Positions 8,286 through 16,079 of a DNA stretch of 64,000 bases are shown here, piece after piece (the first letter of the stretch is position 1; each line of letters starts with the position of its first letter). A program made the translations under genes and the position numbers. Location: the NCBI RefSeq assembly GCF_022984075.1, contig NZ_JALAAD010000001.1, positions 620,001 through 684,000 on the forward strand, in the 5' to 3' direction. Origin of the DNA: Synechococcus sp. C9 (GTDB taxonomy: Bacteria; Cyanobacteriota; Cyanobacteriia; Gloeomargaritales; Gloeomargaritaceae). The notes beneath the pieces were generated by a model. The model made no database searches and was not told the DNA's origin. It saw only the letters and a list, made by a program, of their open reading frames with translations.

Positions 8286-9677
8286 ATGACCAGCCTTACC
8301 CCCAGTCCCAGCTTCAGTCTGACCGTGCGCCTGGAAATTCCCAACCGGGCGGGGCAGTTGGCCACCATTTTGCAGGCGATTGGGGAGGTCGGCGGCAACC
8401 TCGGCCCGATTAACCTGGTGGACCAGACCCGGCACATGGCGGTGCGGGAAATTACCATTGAGGCCACCAGCCCGGAACACGAAGAACGGATCATTCAAAC
8501 CCTCAAGGGGTTGCCCCAGGTGCGGGTGCTGAGCGTGGACGACCGTACCTTCAAGCTCCACCAGGGGGGCAAAATTCATTTGCAAAGCAAAATTCCGCTG
8601 AAAAATCGGGCGGATTTGGCGATGGCCTACACCCCCGGCGTGGGACGGGTATGCAGTGAAATTGCCCAAAATCCCGACCAGGTGTACCGCTTGACGATCA
8701 AACAAAACTGTGTGGCGATTGTCACCGATGGCAGTGCGGTATTGGGGCTGGGGAATCTGGGGGCGGCCGCCGCTTTGCCGGTGATGGAAGGGAAAGCCAT
8801 GCTGTTTAAGGAATTTGCGGGCATTGATGCCTTTCCGATTTGCCTGGCCACCCAGGATACGGATGCGATTGTCAATACGGTGAAATACCTGGCACCCGTA
8901 TTTGGCGGGGTGAATTTAGAAGATATTAGTGCGCCCCGCTGTTTTGAAATCGAACAGCGACTGCAACAGGAATTGGATATTCCGGTCTTTCACGATGACC
9001 AACATGGCACGGCGGTGGTCACCCTGGCGGCTTTGCTGAATGCCCTGCGCTGGGTCGGCAAATCCCTGGAACGGGTGCGGGTGGTGATCAATGGCGCCGG
9101 AGCCGCCGGTTTAGCAGTGGCCAGCCTCTTGCAACGGGCGGGTGCCCAGGGGTTAATTCTGTGCGATTCGCAAGGCATTGTCAGTACCAGCCGTTTCGAC
9201 CTCCACCCCACCAAAGCCAGCTTTGCCGTTGAGCAAACCGGTACCTTGGCCGATGCCCTCGTGGATGCGGATGTGTTTCTGGGCTTGAGTGTCCCCGGTG
9301 CGGTCACCCCGGAAATGGTGATGCGGATGGCCCCCGACCCGGTGGTGTTTGCTATGGCCAACCCGGTGCCGGAAATCCAACCGGAATTGGTGGAAGACAA
9401 GGTAGCCGTCATGGCGACTGGACGCAGTGACTACCCCAATCAGATTAACAATGTGCTGGCCTTTCCCGGCATTTTCCGGGGGGCATTAGACAGCCGGGTA
9501 CGCCATCTCACCCCTGACTTGTATCTGGCCGCCGCCCGTGCCATCGCCAGTTTGGTCGCCCCCCAAGAATTACAACGGGAGTACATTATCCCTTCCGTAT
9601 TTGATTCACGGGTGGTGCAGGCCGTTGCCCAGTCCGTGAGCCAGTGCGCCCGGGAATGCGGCTTGACCCAGTCCTAG
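8286..9677 (+). CDS. ACT-domain malic enzyme
   Basis: Malic enzyme oxidatively decarboxylates L-malate to pyruvate with reduction of NAD(P). The N-terminal 80 residues form an ACT-type regulatory domain (LTVRLEIPNRAGQLATILQA). The catalytic part follows: AMAYTPGVGRVC with the conserved Tyr, LPVMEGKAMLFKEFAGIDAFP with the catalytic Lys, and FHDDQHGTAVVTLAAL with metal-binding acids. A Rossmann NAD-binding segment (VVINGAGAAGLAVASLL) and AMANPVPEI complete it. Starting at the ATG at 8286 gives 463 residues, matching cyanobacterial malic enzymes. In-frame GTG at 8196 and ATG at 8238 are possible but extend before the ACT domain and overlap the lipoprotein gene. Confidence 0.93.
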   Translation: MTSLTPSPSFSLTVRLEIPNRAGQLATILQAIGEVGGNLGPINLVDQTRHMAVREITIEATSPEHEERIIQTLKGLPQVRVLSVDDRTFKLHQGGKIHLQSKIPLKNRADLAMAYTPGVGRVCSEIAQNPDQVYRLTIKQNCVAIVTDGSAVLGLGNLGAAAALPVMEGKAMLFKEFAGIDAFPICLATQDTDAIVNTVKYLAPVFGGVNLEDISAPRCFEIEQRLQQELDIPVFHDDQHGTAVVTLAALLNALRWVGKSLERVRVVINGAGAAGLAVASLLQRAGAQGLILCDSQGIVSTSRFDLHPTKASFAVEQTGTLADALVDADVFLGLSVPGAVTPEMVMRMAPDPVVFAMANPVPEIQPELVEDKVAVMATGRSDYPNQINNVLAFPGIFRGALDSRVRHLTPDLYLAAARAIASLVAPQELQREYIIPSVFDSRVVQAVAQSVSQCARECGLTQS

Positions 9678-9681
9678 GGAC

Positions 9682-9711
9682 TTGTAATTTCCCGCATCAG
9701 GGGCATATAAT
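9682..9711 (+). promoter_or_regulatory. Candidate sigma-70 promoter for rpmI-rplT
   Basis: TTGTAA at 9682-9687 and a perfect TATAAT at 9706-9711 are separated by 18 bp. They lie just after the malic enzyme stop codon and 25 bases before the rpmI start, where a ribosomal-protein promoter would be expected. Confidence 0.55.
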
Positions 9712-9735
9712 AAAAGACCGTGACTTTCTAATATC

Positions 9736-9936
9736 ATGGCAAAAACCAAACTCAAAACCCGTAAAGCGGCGGCTAAACGGTTCCAGGTGACGGGAAGCGG
9801 CAAAATCCTGCGGCGCAAAGCGATGCGTAACCACCTTTTGCAAAAAAAATCCAGCATCCGCAAGCAACGGCTGGCCCACAAGGTGGAAGTGAACGAGCGG
9901 GATTTGGAAAATATCCGGTTAATGCTGGCGAGTTAG
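9736..9936 (+). CDS. rpmI: 50S ribosomal protein L35
   Basis: This small basic protein of the large ribosomal subunit has 66 residues, the usual length. The sequence [20 protein letters not shown] at the start, [17 protein letters not shown] in the middle and a C-terminal helix ending RLMLAS are typical of L35. It is followed 28 bp later by rplT, the normal bacterial order. infC, often upstream, is not here. A candidate promoter lies immediately upstream. Confidence 0.98.
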   Translation: MAKTKLKTRKAAAKRFQVTGSGKILRRKAMRNHLLQKKSSIRKQRLAHKVEVNERDLENIRLMLAS

Positions 9937-9964
9937 TTTTTTAGGTTTCTAGCGAGGGAACACC

Positions 9965-10318
9965 ATGCGAGTCAAACGGGGTAATGTCGCCCGCCAACGG
10001 CGCAAGAAAATCTTAAAACTGGCGAAGGGGTTTCGGGGAGCGGCATCTCTGCTGTTTCGCACCGCCAACCAACGGGTGATGAAAGCCCTGCGGAACGCCT
10101 ACCGGCACCGACGGGAGAAAAAACGGGATTTTCGCCAACTATGGATCGCCCGGATCAACGCTGCCGCCCGCACGGAAGGCCTATCCTACAGCCAACTGAT
10201 CGGCCAACTGGCCAAGGCGAAGATCACCCTCAACCGTAAAATGTTGGCGCAGATGAGTATTTTTGACCCGGACACCTTTGCCCAAATTGCCCAAGTGGCG
10301 AAAACCAACCCCAGCTAA
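9965..10318 (+). CDS. rplT: 50S ribosomal protein L20
   Basis: L20 binds 23S rRNA early in large-subunit assembly. The protein has 117 residues, the standard length. It has the very basic N-terminal extension [20 protein letters not shown] and the globular domain with [16 protein letters not shown] and [11 protein letters not shown]. It is co-transcribed with rpmI. A 7-bp perfect hairpin (AACCCCA...TGGGGTT, 10307-10326) overlaps the stop codon. It lacks a T-run, so it is at best a weak transcription end. Confidence 0.98.
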   Translation: MRVKRGNVARQRRKKILKLAKGFRGAASLLFRTANQRVMKALRNAYRHRREKKRDFRQLWIARINAAARTEGLSYSQLIGQLAKAKITLNRKMLAQMSIFDPDTFAQIAQVAKTNPS

Positions 10319-10319
10319 T

Positions 10320-10490
10320 TGGGGTTCTCCAGTCTCGCCGTCAGGATACCTAGCCATCTCGCCTGAGTATGGTGAGGCTATGCCATCGTCAGGACGGTGC
10401 TTCCAGGGGCGCAACCCGCTGGTGAAAAACCAGTTCACCCACCCAATCAGGTTACCAAAGTACCGGTTTTCAGCCGCCCCAAGGGGAAAT
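10320..10490. other. Hairpin-rich non-coding stretch, possible structured RNA
   Basis: The gap between rplT and the convergent petL is G+C-rich and can form nested stems. CCGTC near 10339 pairs with GACGG near 10395. Inside that, TAGC..CTCGCC pairs with GGTGAG..GCTA with a 7-nt loop. Downstream CTGGTGAAAAACCAG forms a hairpin that competes with GGTGAA...TTCACC. None of the 6S, tmRNA, SRP or RNase P signatures is present. Strand and function are unknown. Confidence 0.3.
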
Positions 10491-10492
10491 TC

Positions 10493-10588
10493 CTAGAGCA
10501 GTTTTACCTTTTGCAGGAGAATTTTGCTTCCCACAGCGAAAGTAACCAGACCGCCCAGCAGGGCAAAATAGGTGAGAACGCTTGTCAT
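10493..10588 (-). CDS. petL: Cytochrome b6f complex subunit PetL (predicted)
   Basis: This 31-residue reading frame encodes MTSVLTYFALLGGLVTFAVG followed by SKILLQKVKLL. It is a single transmembrane helix with a short basic C-terminus ending in KLL. Length, hydrophobic profile and the K-x-KL(I/L) ending match PetL, the small peripheral subunit that stabilises the cytochrome b6f complex in the thylakoid membrane. The ATG at 10588 is chosen because upstream sequence in the same frame is not hydrophobic or conserved-looking. The gene is convergent with rplT. Other single-helix photosynthetic subunits (PetM, PetN, PsbM) fit less well. The assignment rests on a very short sequence. Confidence 0.6.
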   Translation of the reverse strand: MTSVLTYFALLGGLVTFAVGSKILLQKVKLL

Positions 10589-10802
10589 AACTGCCCGTAT
10601 TTTTGCAACAAGATTTACTATAGCAAAGCCTGAGCCGCTTGTCCTCAGGTTTGTCCGTCCGGGGTATCCCGCTGTGGTCAAGTCTTATATTTTTATTAAA
10701 AATTACCATTATCCCCGCCAATCGCCCCGTTCTGGTAACCTGCGGCACTGGATTTTTGCTAAAACCAGGGTAGCCTGATGTCATTGGTTAACTTCTCCGC
10801 CC

Positions 10803-11957
10803 ATGAGCCTAGACCAGGTAGAACTCAGCGAGGTGCCCTCAGCCTCCCCCAGCGGAACGCAGGATTTAGTCCGGCTGTATTTGCAAGAGATTGGCCGGGT
10901 GGAACTCCTCAGTCGGGAGGAGGAAGTCGCCGAAGCCCAGCGGGTACAGCGATACGTGCAATTGCTGGAATTTGCCCAGGGGGTGGCCCAGGGCAGGCAT
11001 ACGGCTACCCCGGCGCAACAGGCGCTTATGCAGAGGTATTGGCAACTCAGGCAACTGCGGGATCACCTCACTGCCCAGTATGGCCATCGCCCCACCCCGC
11101 AACAATGGGCACAGGCGGCGGGCATCCCGGCGGCGCATCTTAAACAAACCCTGACCCAGGCACGCAGTTTGTGGGCAGACTTGGCGGGTTTGACCCCGGA
11201 AGCCTTGGGACAAATTGAACAGGAGGGGTTACGGGCGAAAAACCACATGATTGAGGCGAATTTGCGCCTGGTGGTCTCGGTGGCGAAAAAATACCAAAAC
11301 CGGGGTTTGGAACTGTTGGATTTAATCCAGGAGGGCACCCTGGGGCTAGAACGGGCGGTGGATAAGTTTGACCCCACCAAGGGCTATCGTTTCAGCACCT
11401 ACGCCTACTGGTGGATACGCCAGGGGATTACCCGTGCCATTGCCACCCAGTCCCGCACCATCCGTCTGCCGGTACACGTGATTGAAAAGTTAAATAAATT
11501 AAAAAAAGCCCAACGGCAGGCCGCCCAAGTCCAGGGACACACCCCCAGCCTGCGGGAAATTGCCCAGGAGATGAACATGACCCCGGAACAGGTGCGGGAA
11601 TTGCTGGCCTGTATTCCCCGGGCGGTCTCCCTGGAAACCCGGGTGGGACGGGAGCGGGATACGGAACTGGGGGAATTGCTGGAAGCCGCCGAGGTATCCC
11701 CAGAAGACCAGTTGGTCAGCGAATCCCTGCACCAGGACTTACTGGAATTGATGAATGACTTAACCCTGCGGGAACGGGATGTGATCACGATGCGCTACGG
11801 TCTGGGGGACGGTCATGTGTATTCCCTGGCGGAAATTGGCCGTGCCTTGAATTTATCCCGGGAGCGGGTGCGGCAAATTGAATCCAAAGCCATGCAAAAG
11901 TTACGGCAACCCAAACGGCGCAATCGGATGCGGGGGTACCTAGACTCCCTCAACTGA
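10803..11957 (+). CDS. Group 2 sigma-70 factor (RpoD-like)
   Basis: The protein directs RNA polymerase to promoters. It has 384 residues and no long region 1.1, as in cyanobacterial group 2 sigmas. Region 1.2 begins DLVRLYLQEIGRVELLSREE. Region 2 contains NLRLVVSVAKKYQNRGLELL, DLIQEGTLGLERAVDKFDP and FSTYAYWWIRQGITRAI. Region 3 follows, and region 4 has the helix-turn-helix SLAEIGRALNLSRERVRQIE. The insertion between 1.2 and 2 (QRVQRYVQLLEFAQGVAQG) is compatible with the SigC-like subgroup, but I cannot fix the paralogue. The ATG at 10803 directly precedes the conserved part. A repeat array follows downstream. Confidence 0.93.
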   Translation: MSLDQVELSEVPSASPSGTQDLVRLYLQEIGRVELLSREEEVAEAQRVQRYVQLLEFAQGVAQGRHTATPAQQALMQRYWQLRQLRDHLTAQYGHRPTPQQWAQAAGIPAAHLKQTLTQARSLWADLAGLTPEALGQIEQEGLRAKNHMIEANLRLVVSVAKKYQNRGLELLDLIQEGTLGLERAVDKFDPTKGYRFSTYAYWWIRQGITRAIATQSRTIRLPVHVIEKLNKLKKAQRQAAQVQGHTPSLREIAQEMNMTPEQVRELLACIPRAVSLETRVGRERDTELGELLEAAEVSPEDQLVSESLHQDLLELMNDLTLRERDVITMRYGLGDGHVYSLAEIGRALNLSRERVRQIESKAMQKLRQPKRRNRMRGYLDSLN

Positions 11958-12661
11958 GTTAACCCCAGCCGGTAGGGCTATGGCAATCCGAAATGAAATG
12001 TGAGAATATCGGTCGCAGGGCACCGCCCCGCACTTGGTTCTAAGAAATTTCTGTTGGTCAATTGCATGGGATGGCTCTATTGAGAAAGCCAGGGGGTCGC
12101 AGGGCACCGCCCCGCCTTGGTTCTAAGAAATTTCTGTTGGTCAATTGCATGGAATGGCTCTATTGAGAAAGCCAGGGGGTCGCAGGGCACCGCCCCGCAC
12201 TTGGTTCTAAGAAATTTCTGTTGGTCAATTGCATGGGATGGCTCTATTGAGAAAGCCAGGGGGTCGCAGGGCACCGCCCCGCCTTGGTTCTAAGAAATTT
12301 CTGTTGGTCAATTGCATGGAATGGCTCTATTGAGAAAGCCAGGGGGTCGCAGGGCACCGCCCCGCACTTGGTTTTAAGAAATTTCTGTTCACTAATCAAG
12401 TCGGATTGCTATATATAGTCGTTTCACAAGAGAATACAACACTTTGAGGCACTGGTAATCACTGTATCCCCTTCTAGGAAAGGGTTTACAGGTAAAGGGG
12501 AATGTCGCAAACTTGCTTGAAATTACTATATCCATGCCACACAAGCGATCCGTTTTACTTTCATCCATCCTGAACCATACCCCAAGTTGTTGAGAACGAT
12601 TTTACAAACCGGCCCTATTTAGCTATCAATAATTAGGGGTGTTTTGGGGACACAGATAACC
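11958..12661. other. Gene-free interval with a tandem repeat array
   Basis: About 400 of the 704 bases between the sigma factor and the small membrane protein are a tandem array (12012-12417). The remaining part, 12418-12661, is unremarkable AT-rich sequence that probably carries the promoter of the downstream gene. A 65-codon minus-strand frame at 12077-12274 is created by the array. Confidence 0.6.
12012..12417. repeat. Alternating A-B-A-B-A' tandem array of the dispersed repeat
   Basis: Five units begin with GTCGCAGGGCACCGCCCCG at 12012, 12096, 12179, 12263 and 12346. Units 1 and 3 are 84 bp (CGCACTTGG and GCATGGGATGG variants). Units 2 and 4 are 83 bp (CGCCTTGG and GCATGGAATGG variants). 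The array is therefore a duplicated 167-bp dimer plus a terminal A-type unit, which runs into the usual family end ATCAAGTCGGATTGCTATA. Identity between equivalent units appears complete. It is not a CRISPR, because there are no variable spacers. Confidence 0.85.
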
Positions 12662-13024
12662 ATGTATTTCCGACCGGGATTGTTTATGGCATTGCTGGGA
12701 GGCATCCTGATCCCAGGGGTTATGGGTTTAATCCTGTTGGGATTGCCCGGTTTATTTCTCTACGATTTCGTGATTGGACTATTGGGCTGGCCGAGCCTCA
12801 AAGACCTAGACCAATCCACTAGCCCGCCCGGCACAGTCTATTGGGGGGTGGGATTGGTGCTATCTTTTCTCTGGCCGTTTGGTATCCCCGTGGGTTACGC
12901 CCTCGCCACACTGGCACCTTTACCCCGGCTGTGGATGCGCTGGGGATTCGGCATGGTGGTTTTTTGCCTGTGGTGTGGGCTGGCTGTGATCATCCTCCAT
13001 CAACGCACCCTGGCTGGAAAATAA
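12662..13024 (+). CDS. Small integral membrane protein of unknown function
   Basis: The 120-residue protein starts at the ATG at 12662 (MYFRPGLFMALLGGILIPGV). It contains about three hydrophobic segments: residues 7-40, roughly 60-85 (VYWGVGLVLSFLWPFGIPVG) and 95-115 (FGMVVFCLWCGLAVIILH). A short polar loop with WPSLKDLDQSTSP lies between the first two. I do not recognise a family. A TTG start at 12644 would add six residues. Neighbours (repeat array and convergent murA) give no functional hint. Confidence 0.65.
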   Translation: MYFRPGLFMALLGGILIPGVMGLILLGLPGLFLYDFVIGLLGWPSLKDLDQSTSPPGTVYWGVGLVLSFLWPFGIPVGYALATLAPLPRLWMRWGFGMVVFCLWCGLAVIILHQRTLAGK

Positions 13025-13119
13025 ACATAGCAATTTCAAACAATCTATGGGAGCTGAAACCCTTGACTTTTTGCGTAAAAGGTTTTATCTCACAATTCAA
13101 GTGTGATGGCTATAGAATT

Positions 13120-14412
13120 TCAAGCCGCCACCCGTACCAAATCCGCCCCCAACCCCCGCAATTTTTCCTCCAACCGTTCATAACCCCGATCCAGATGGTG
13201 CAATCCGCTGATCACCGTTTCCCCCTGCGCCGCCAACCCCGCCAACACCAACGCCGCCGAAGCCCGTAAATCCGTCGCCGTCACCGGTGCCCCGGAGAGA
13301 AATGGCACCCCCTGGATCACCGCATGGTTGCCCTTCACCCGGATATTCGCCCCCAACCGTTGCAATTCCGCCACATGGCGCAGGCGATTCTCAAACACGG
13401 TTTCCGTCACCACACTGCTCCCCTCACTCAGGGTCAATAGAGCCATAAACTGCGCCTGCATATCCGTCGGAAAGCCGGGAAAAGGCAGAGTTTCAATATC
13501 CGTGCCCACATACACCCCCGCCCCTGGTTGCACCCGCACCGCATTGGGAGCTTCCACCGTCACCTGAAAACCAATCTCGTTCAATTTGGCAATCACCGGG
13601 GTCACATGCTCAGGAATCACCGGCGTAATCCACACCTCCGAACGGGTAATCGCCGCCGCCACCATAAACGTCCCCGCCTCGATCCGGTCAGGAATAATGC
13701 TGTACTCGGTACTGTGCAAACGGGGTACCCCCACCACCGTAATCGTTTTGGTGCCCGCCCCCCGGATTTTCGCCCCCATAGTGCGGCAGAAATTCGCCAA
13801 ATCCACCACCTCCGGCTCCTGGGCGGCATTTTCGATCACCGTTTCCCCCTCCGCCAACGTCGCCGCCATCATCAGGGTTTCCGTCGCCCCCACACTGGGG
13901 TAATCCAGATAGATACTTGCCCCTTTCAACTTGCGGGCATAGGCGTGCACCATCCCATGTTCAATCTGCACCACCGCCCCCAGCGCCTGCAACCCCCGCA
14001 CGTGCAGTTCCACCGGGCGCGCCCCAATCGCACAGCCCCCCGGCATCGGCACCCGCGCCACCCCCAACCGGGCGAGCAGGGGACCAATCACAAAAAAACT
14101 CGCCCGCAATTGGCTGACAACCTCGTAGGGCGCCAGCGAACGGTGTAAATGGGTCACATCCAAATCCAACGCCCCCCGGTCATAACGCACCTTCACCCCC
14201 AGGGCGGTCAACACCTGCCCCATGCGATGCACATCCACCAAGTTGGGCACATTGCGAATCCGGCATTCCTGGGAACACAGCAACGCCCCCGCCATAATCG
14301 CCAGGGCAGAATTTTTCGCCCCATTCACCGCCACTTCCCCCCGCAGAGGCACACCCCCCCGGATACGCAGAACCGCATCCGCCTTGAGCAATTCCCCAAC
14401 CTGGCTGGTCAT
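13120..14412 (-). CDS. murA: UDP-N-acetylglucosamine 1-carboxyvinyltransferase MurA
   Basis: MurA transfers enolpyruvate from PEP to UDP-GlcNAc, the first committed step of peptidoglycan synthesis, in the cytoplasm. The 430-residue protein has [15 protein letters not shown]-type N-terminal residues ([15 protein letters not shown], with the conserved Lys-Asn). The catalytic loop [14 protein letters not shown] carries the fosfomycin-reactive Cys. [15 protein letters not shown] holds the catalytic Asp-Arg. The start at 14412 precedes the conserved domain by the usual margin. It lies 81 bp downstream of ndhD1 on the same strand and may be read from the same transcript or its own promoter. Confidence 0.97.
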   Translation of the reverse strand: MTSQVGELLKADAVLRIRGGVPLRGEVAVNGAKNSALAIMAGALLCSQECRIRNVPNLVDVHRMGQVLTALGVKVRYDRGALDLDVTHLHRSLAPYEVVSQLRASFFVIGPLLARLGVARVPMPGGCAIGARPVELHVRGLQALGAVVQIEHGMVHAYARKLKGASIYLDYPSVGATETLMMAATLAEGETVIENAAQEPEVVDLANFCRTMGAKIRGAGTKTITVVGVPRLHSTEYSIIPDRIEAGTFMVAAAITRSEVWITPVIPEHVTPVIAKLNEIGFQVTVEAPNAVRVQPGAGVYVGTDIETLPFPGFPTDMQAQFMALLTLSEGSSVVTETVFENRLRHVAELQRLGANIRVKGNHAVIQGVPFLSGAPVTATDLRASAALVLAGLAAQGETVISGLHHLDRGYERLEEKLRGLGADLVRVAA

Positions 14413-14493
14413 ATTTTTTACTCCTCAACACCCAATCACAACGGTTTTGCTTCCACCCACCCTGGTCTCATCTTACCCCAAACCGCCATAAAA

Positions 14494-16056
14494 TCAAGGG
14501 GTAGGGGGGGATGCGGGTATGGTCAACATACCAACAGGTGGCTGGAGACGGGGCACGGATTGTCGCACCAAGGCAGTGAGCGCAGTGGTCTTGGCATCAT
14601 AAATACTGGTCACCAAGCGGGGATACAGCCCAATGCCAATGATCGGCACCAGCAGACAGGCGATGATAAACACCTCCCGGGGTTCCGCATCAACCAGTTT
14701 TTCATGGCTGACCAGTTCCTCGTTCTCTGGTCCGAAGAAAATTTGCCGCAACATGGACAGCAGATAAATGGGCGTGAGAATCACCCCCACCGCCGCCAAC
14801 AACAGCACCAACGCCTTAAACGGCAACGTATAGGCATCGCTAGTGGCAAACCCAATAAACACCATCAATTCCGCCACAAACCCACTCATCCCCGGCAGTG
14901 CCAAGGAAGCCAGCGAGCAAGCCGTAAACATGGCGAAAATTTTGGGCATTTTTTGCCCCACCCCGCCCATCTCCTCCAGGATCAGGGTGTGGGTACGGTC
15001 GTAGGTTGCCCCCACCAGGAAAAACAAACTCGCCCCGATTAACCCATGCGAGACCATTTGCAGTACCGCCCCGCTCAAACCCGTGGTGGTAAAAGAAGCA
15101 ATCCCCAGCAGGACAAACCCCATGTGGGAAATGGACGAATAGGCAATTTTGCGCTTCAGATTCCGCTGGGCAAAGGAAGTCAGCGCCGCATAGATGATAT
15201 TCACCACCCCCAAAATCGCCAACACCGGCGCAAACAACGCATGGGCATCCGGGAGCATCCCCATATTCATCCGCACCAGGGCATAGCCCCCCATCTTCAA
15301 CAAAATCCCCGCCAGCAACATATGCACCGGCGCCGTGGCTTCCCCATGCGCATCCGGCAACCAGGTATGCAGGGGGAAAATGGGCAGTTTCACCGCATAG
15401 GCAATCAAAAACGCCGCATAACACCACAACTGCAACGCCAGGGGATAGGACTTGAGTGCCAAATCCCGCATATCAAAACTGATATTTTCCCCATAAAACG
15501 CCATCGCCAGTGCCGCCACCAGGATAAACAAAGACCCCACCGCCGTATAGACAATGAACTTATTGGCTACATACTGCCGTTTTTTCCCACCCCAAATCGC
15601 CAGCAGGAGATACACCGGGATCAATTCCAACTCCCACACCAGGAAAAACAGCAGAATATCCTGCACCGCAAACACGGCAATCTGCCCGCCGTACATCGCC
15701 AGCATCAGAAAATAAAACAGGCGGGGTTTCAAGGTCACCGGCCAAGCCGCCAAAATCGCCAGGGTCGTAATAAACCCGGTCAGCAGTACCAGCGGCATGG
15801 ACAACCCATCCACCCCCACCGACCAATTCAGACCAATTTGGGGCAACCAGGCATACCGTTCCACCAACTGCAATTCCGCCGAATCCAGGTCATACCCCTG
15901 CCAAAACGCATAGGTAATCAGGGCAAAATCCACCAACCCCACGGTCAGGGCATACCACCGCACCGTCCGCCCGTCCTTATCCGGCAGTACCGGGATCAGC
16001 AAGGATGCCACCACCGGCAGGAGAATCACCGTCGTCAACCAGGGAAAATCCGCCAC
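14494..16056 (-). CDS. ndhD1: NDH-1 complex subunit 4, NdhD1
   Basis: NdhD is a proton-pumping antiporter-like membrane subunit of the thylakoid NDH-1 complex (respiratory and cyclic electron flow). The 520-residue protein is hydrophobic throughout with about 14 transmembrane helices. It shows the NuoM/NdhD patterns [40 protein letters not shown] (conserved Glu) and [18 protein letters not shown]. It is directly downstream of ndhF1 with a 23-bp gap. The pairing of a full-length NdhF with this NdhD suggests the NDH-1L-type D1/F1 set rather than the CO2-uptake set. Confidence 0.94.
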   Translation of the reverse strand: MADFPWLTTVILLPVVASLLIPVLPDKDGRTVRWYALTVGLVDFALITYAFWQGYDLDSAELQLVERYAWLPQIGLNWSVGVDGLSMPLVLLTGFITTLAILAAWPVTLKPRLFYFLMLAMYGGQIAVFAVQDILLFFLVWELELIPVYLLLAIWGGKKRQYVANKFIVYTAVGSLFILVAALAMAFYGENISFDMRDLALKSYPLALQLWCYAAFLIAYAVKLPIFPLHTWLPDAHGEATAPVHMLLAGILLKMGGYALVRMNMGMLPDAHALFAPVLAILGVVNIIYAALTSFAQRNLKRKIAYSSISHMGFVLLGIASFTTTGLSGAVLQMVSHGLIGASLFFLVGATYDRTHTLILEEMGGVGQKMPKIFAMFTACSLASLALPGMSGFVAELMVFIGFATSDAYTLPFKALVLLLAAVGVILTPIYLLSMLRQIFFGPENEELVSHEKLVDAEPREVFIIACLLVPIIGIGLYPRLVTSIYDAKTTALTALVRQSVPRLQPPVGMLTIPASPPTP

Positions 16057-16079
16057 GCCCTACCTCCACCAAAGGGTTA

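Noticed and set aside
10320-10490. Known housekeeping RNA (6S, tmRNA, SRP or RNase P)
   Set aside because: Signature sequences of these RNAs are not present, so it is kept only as a structured-RNA candidate.
12077-12274. 65-codon minus-strand reading frame and possible CRISPR
   Set aside because: Units are contiguous near-identical copies without unique spacers, so it is a tandem repeat array, and the frame is a by-product.
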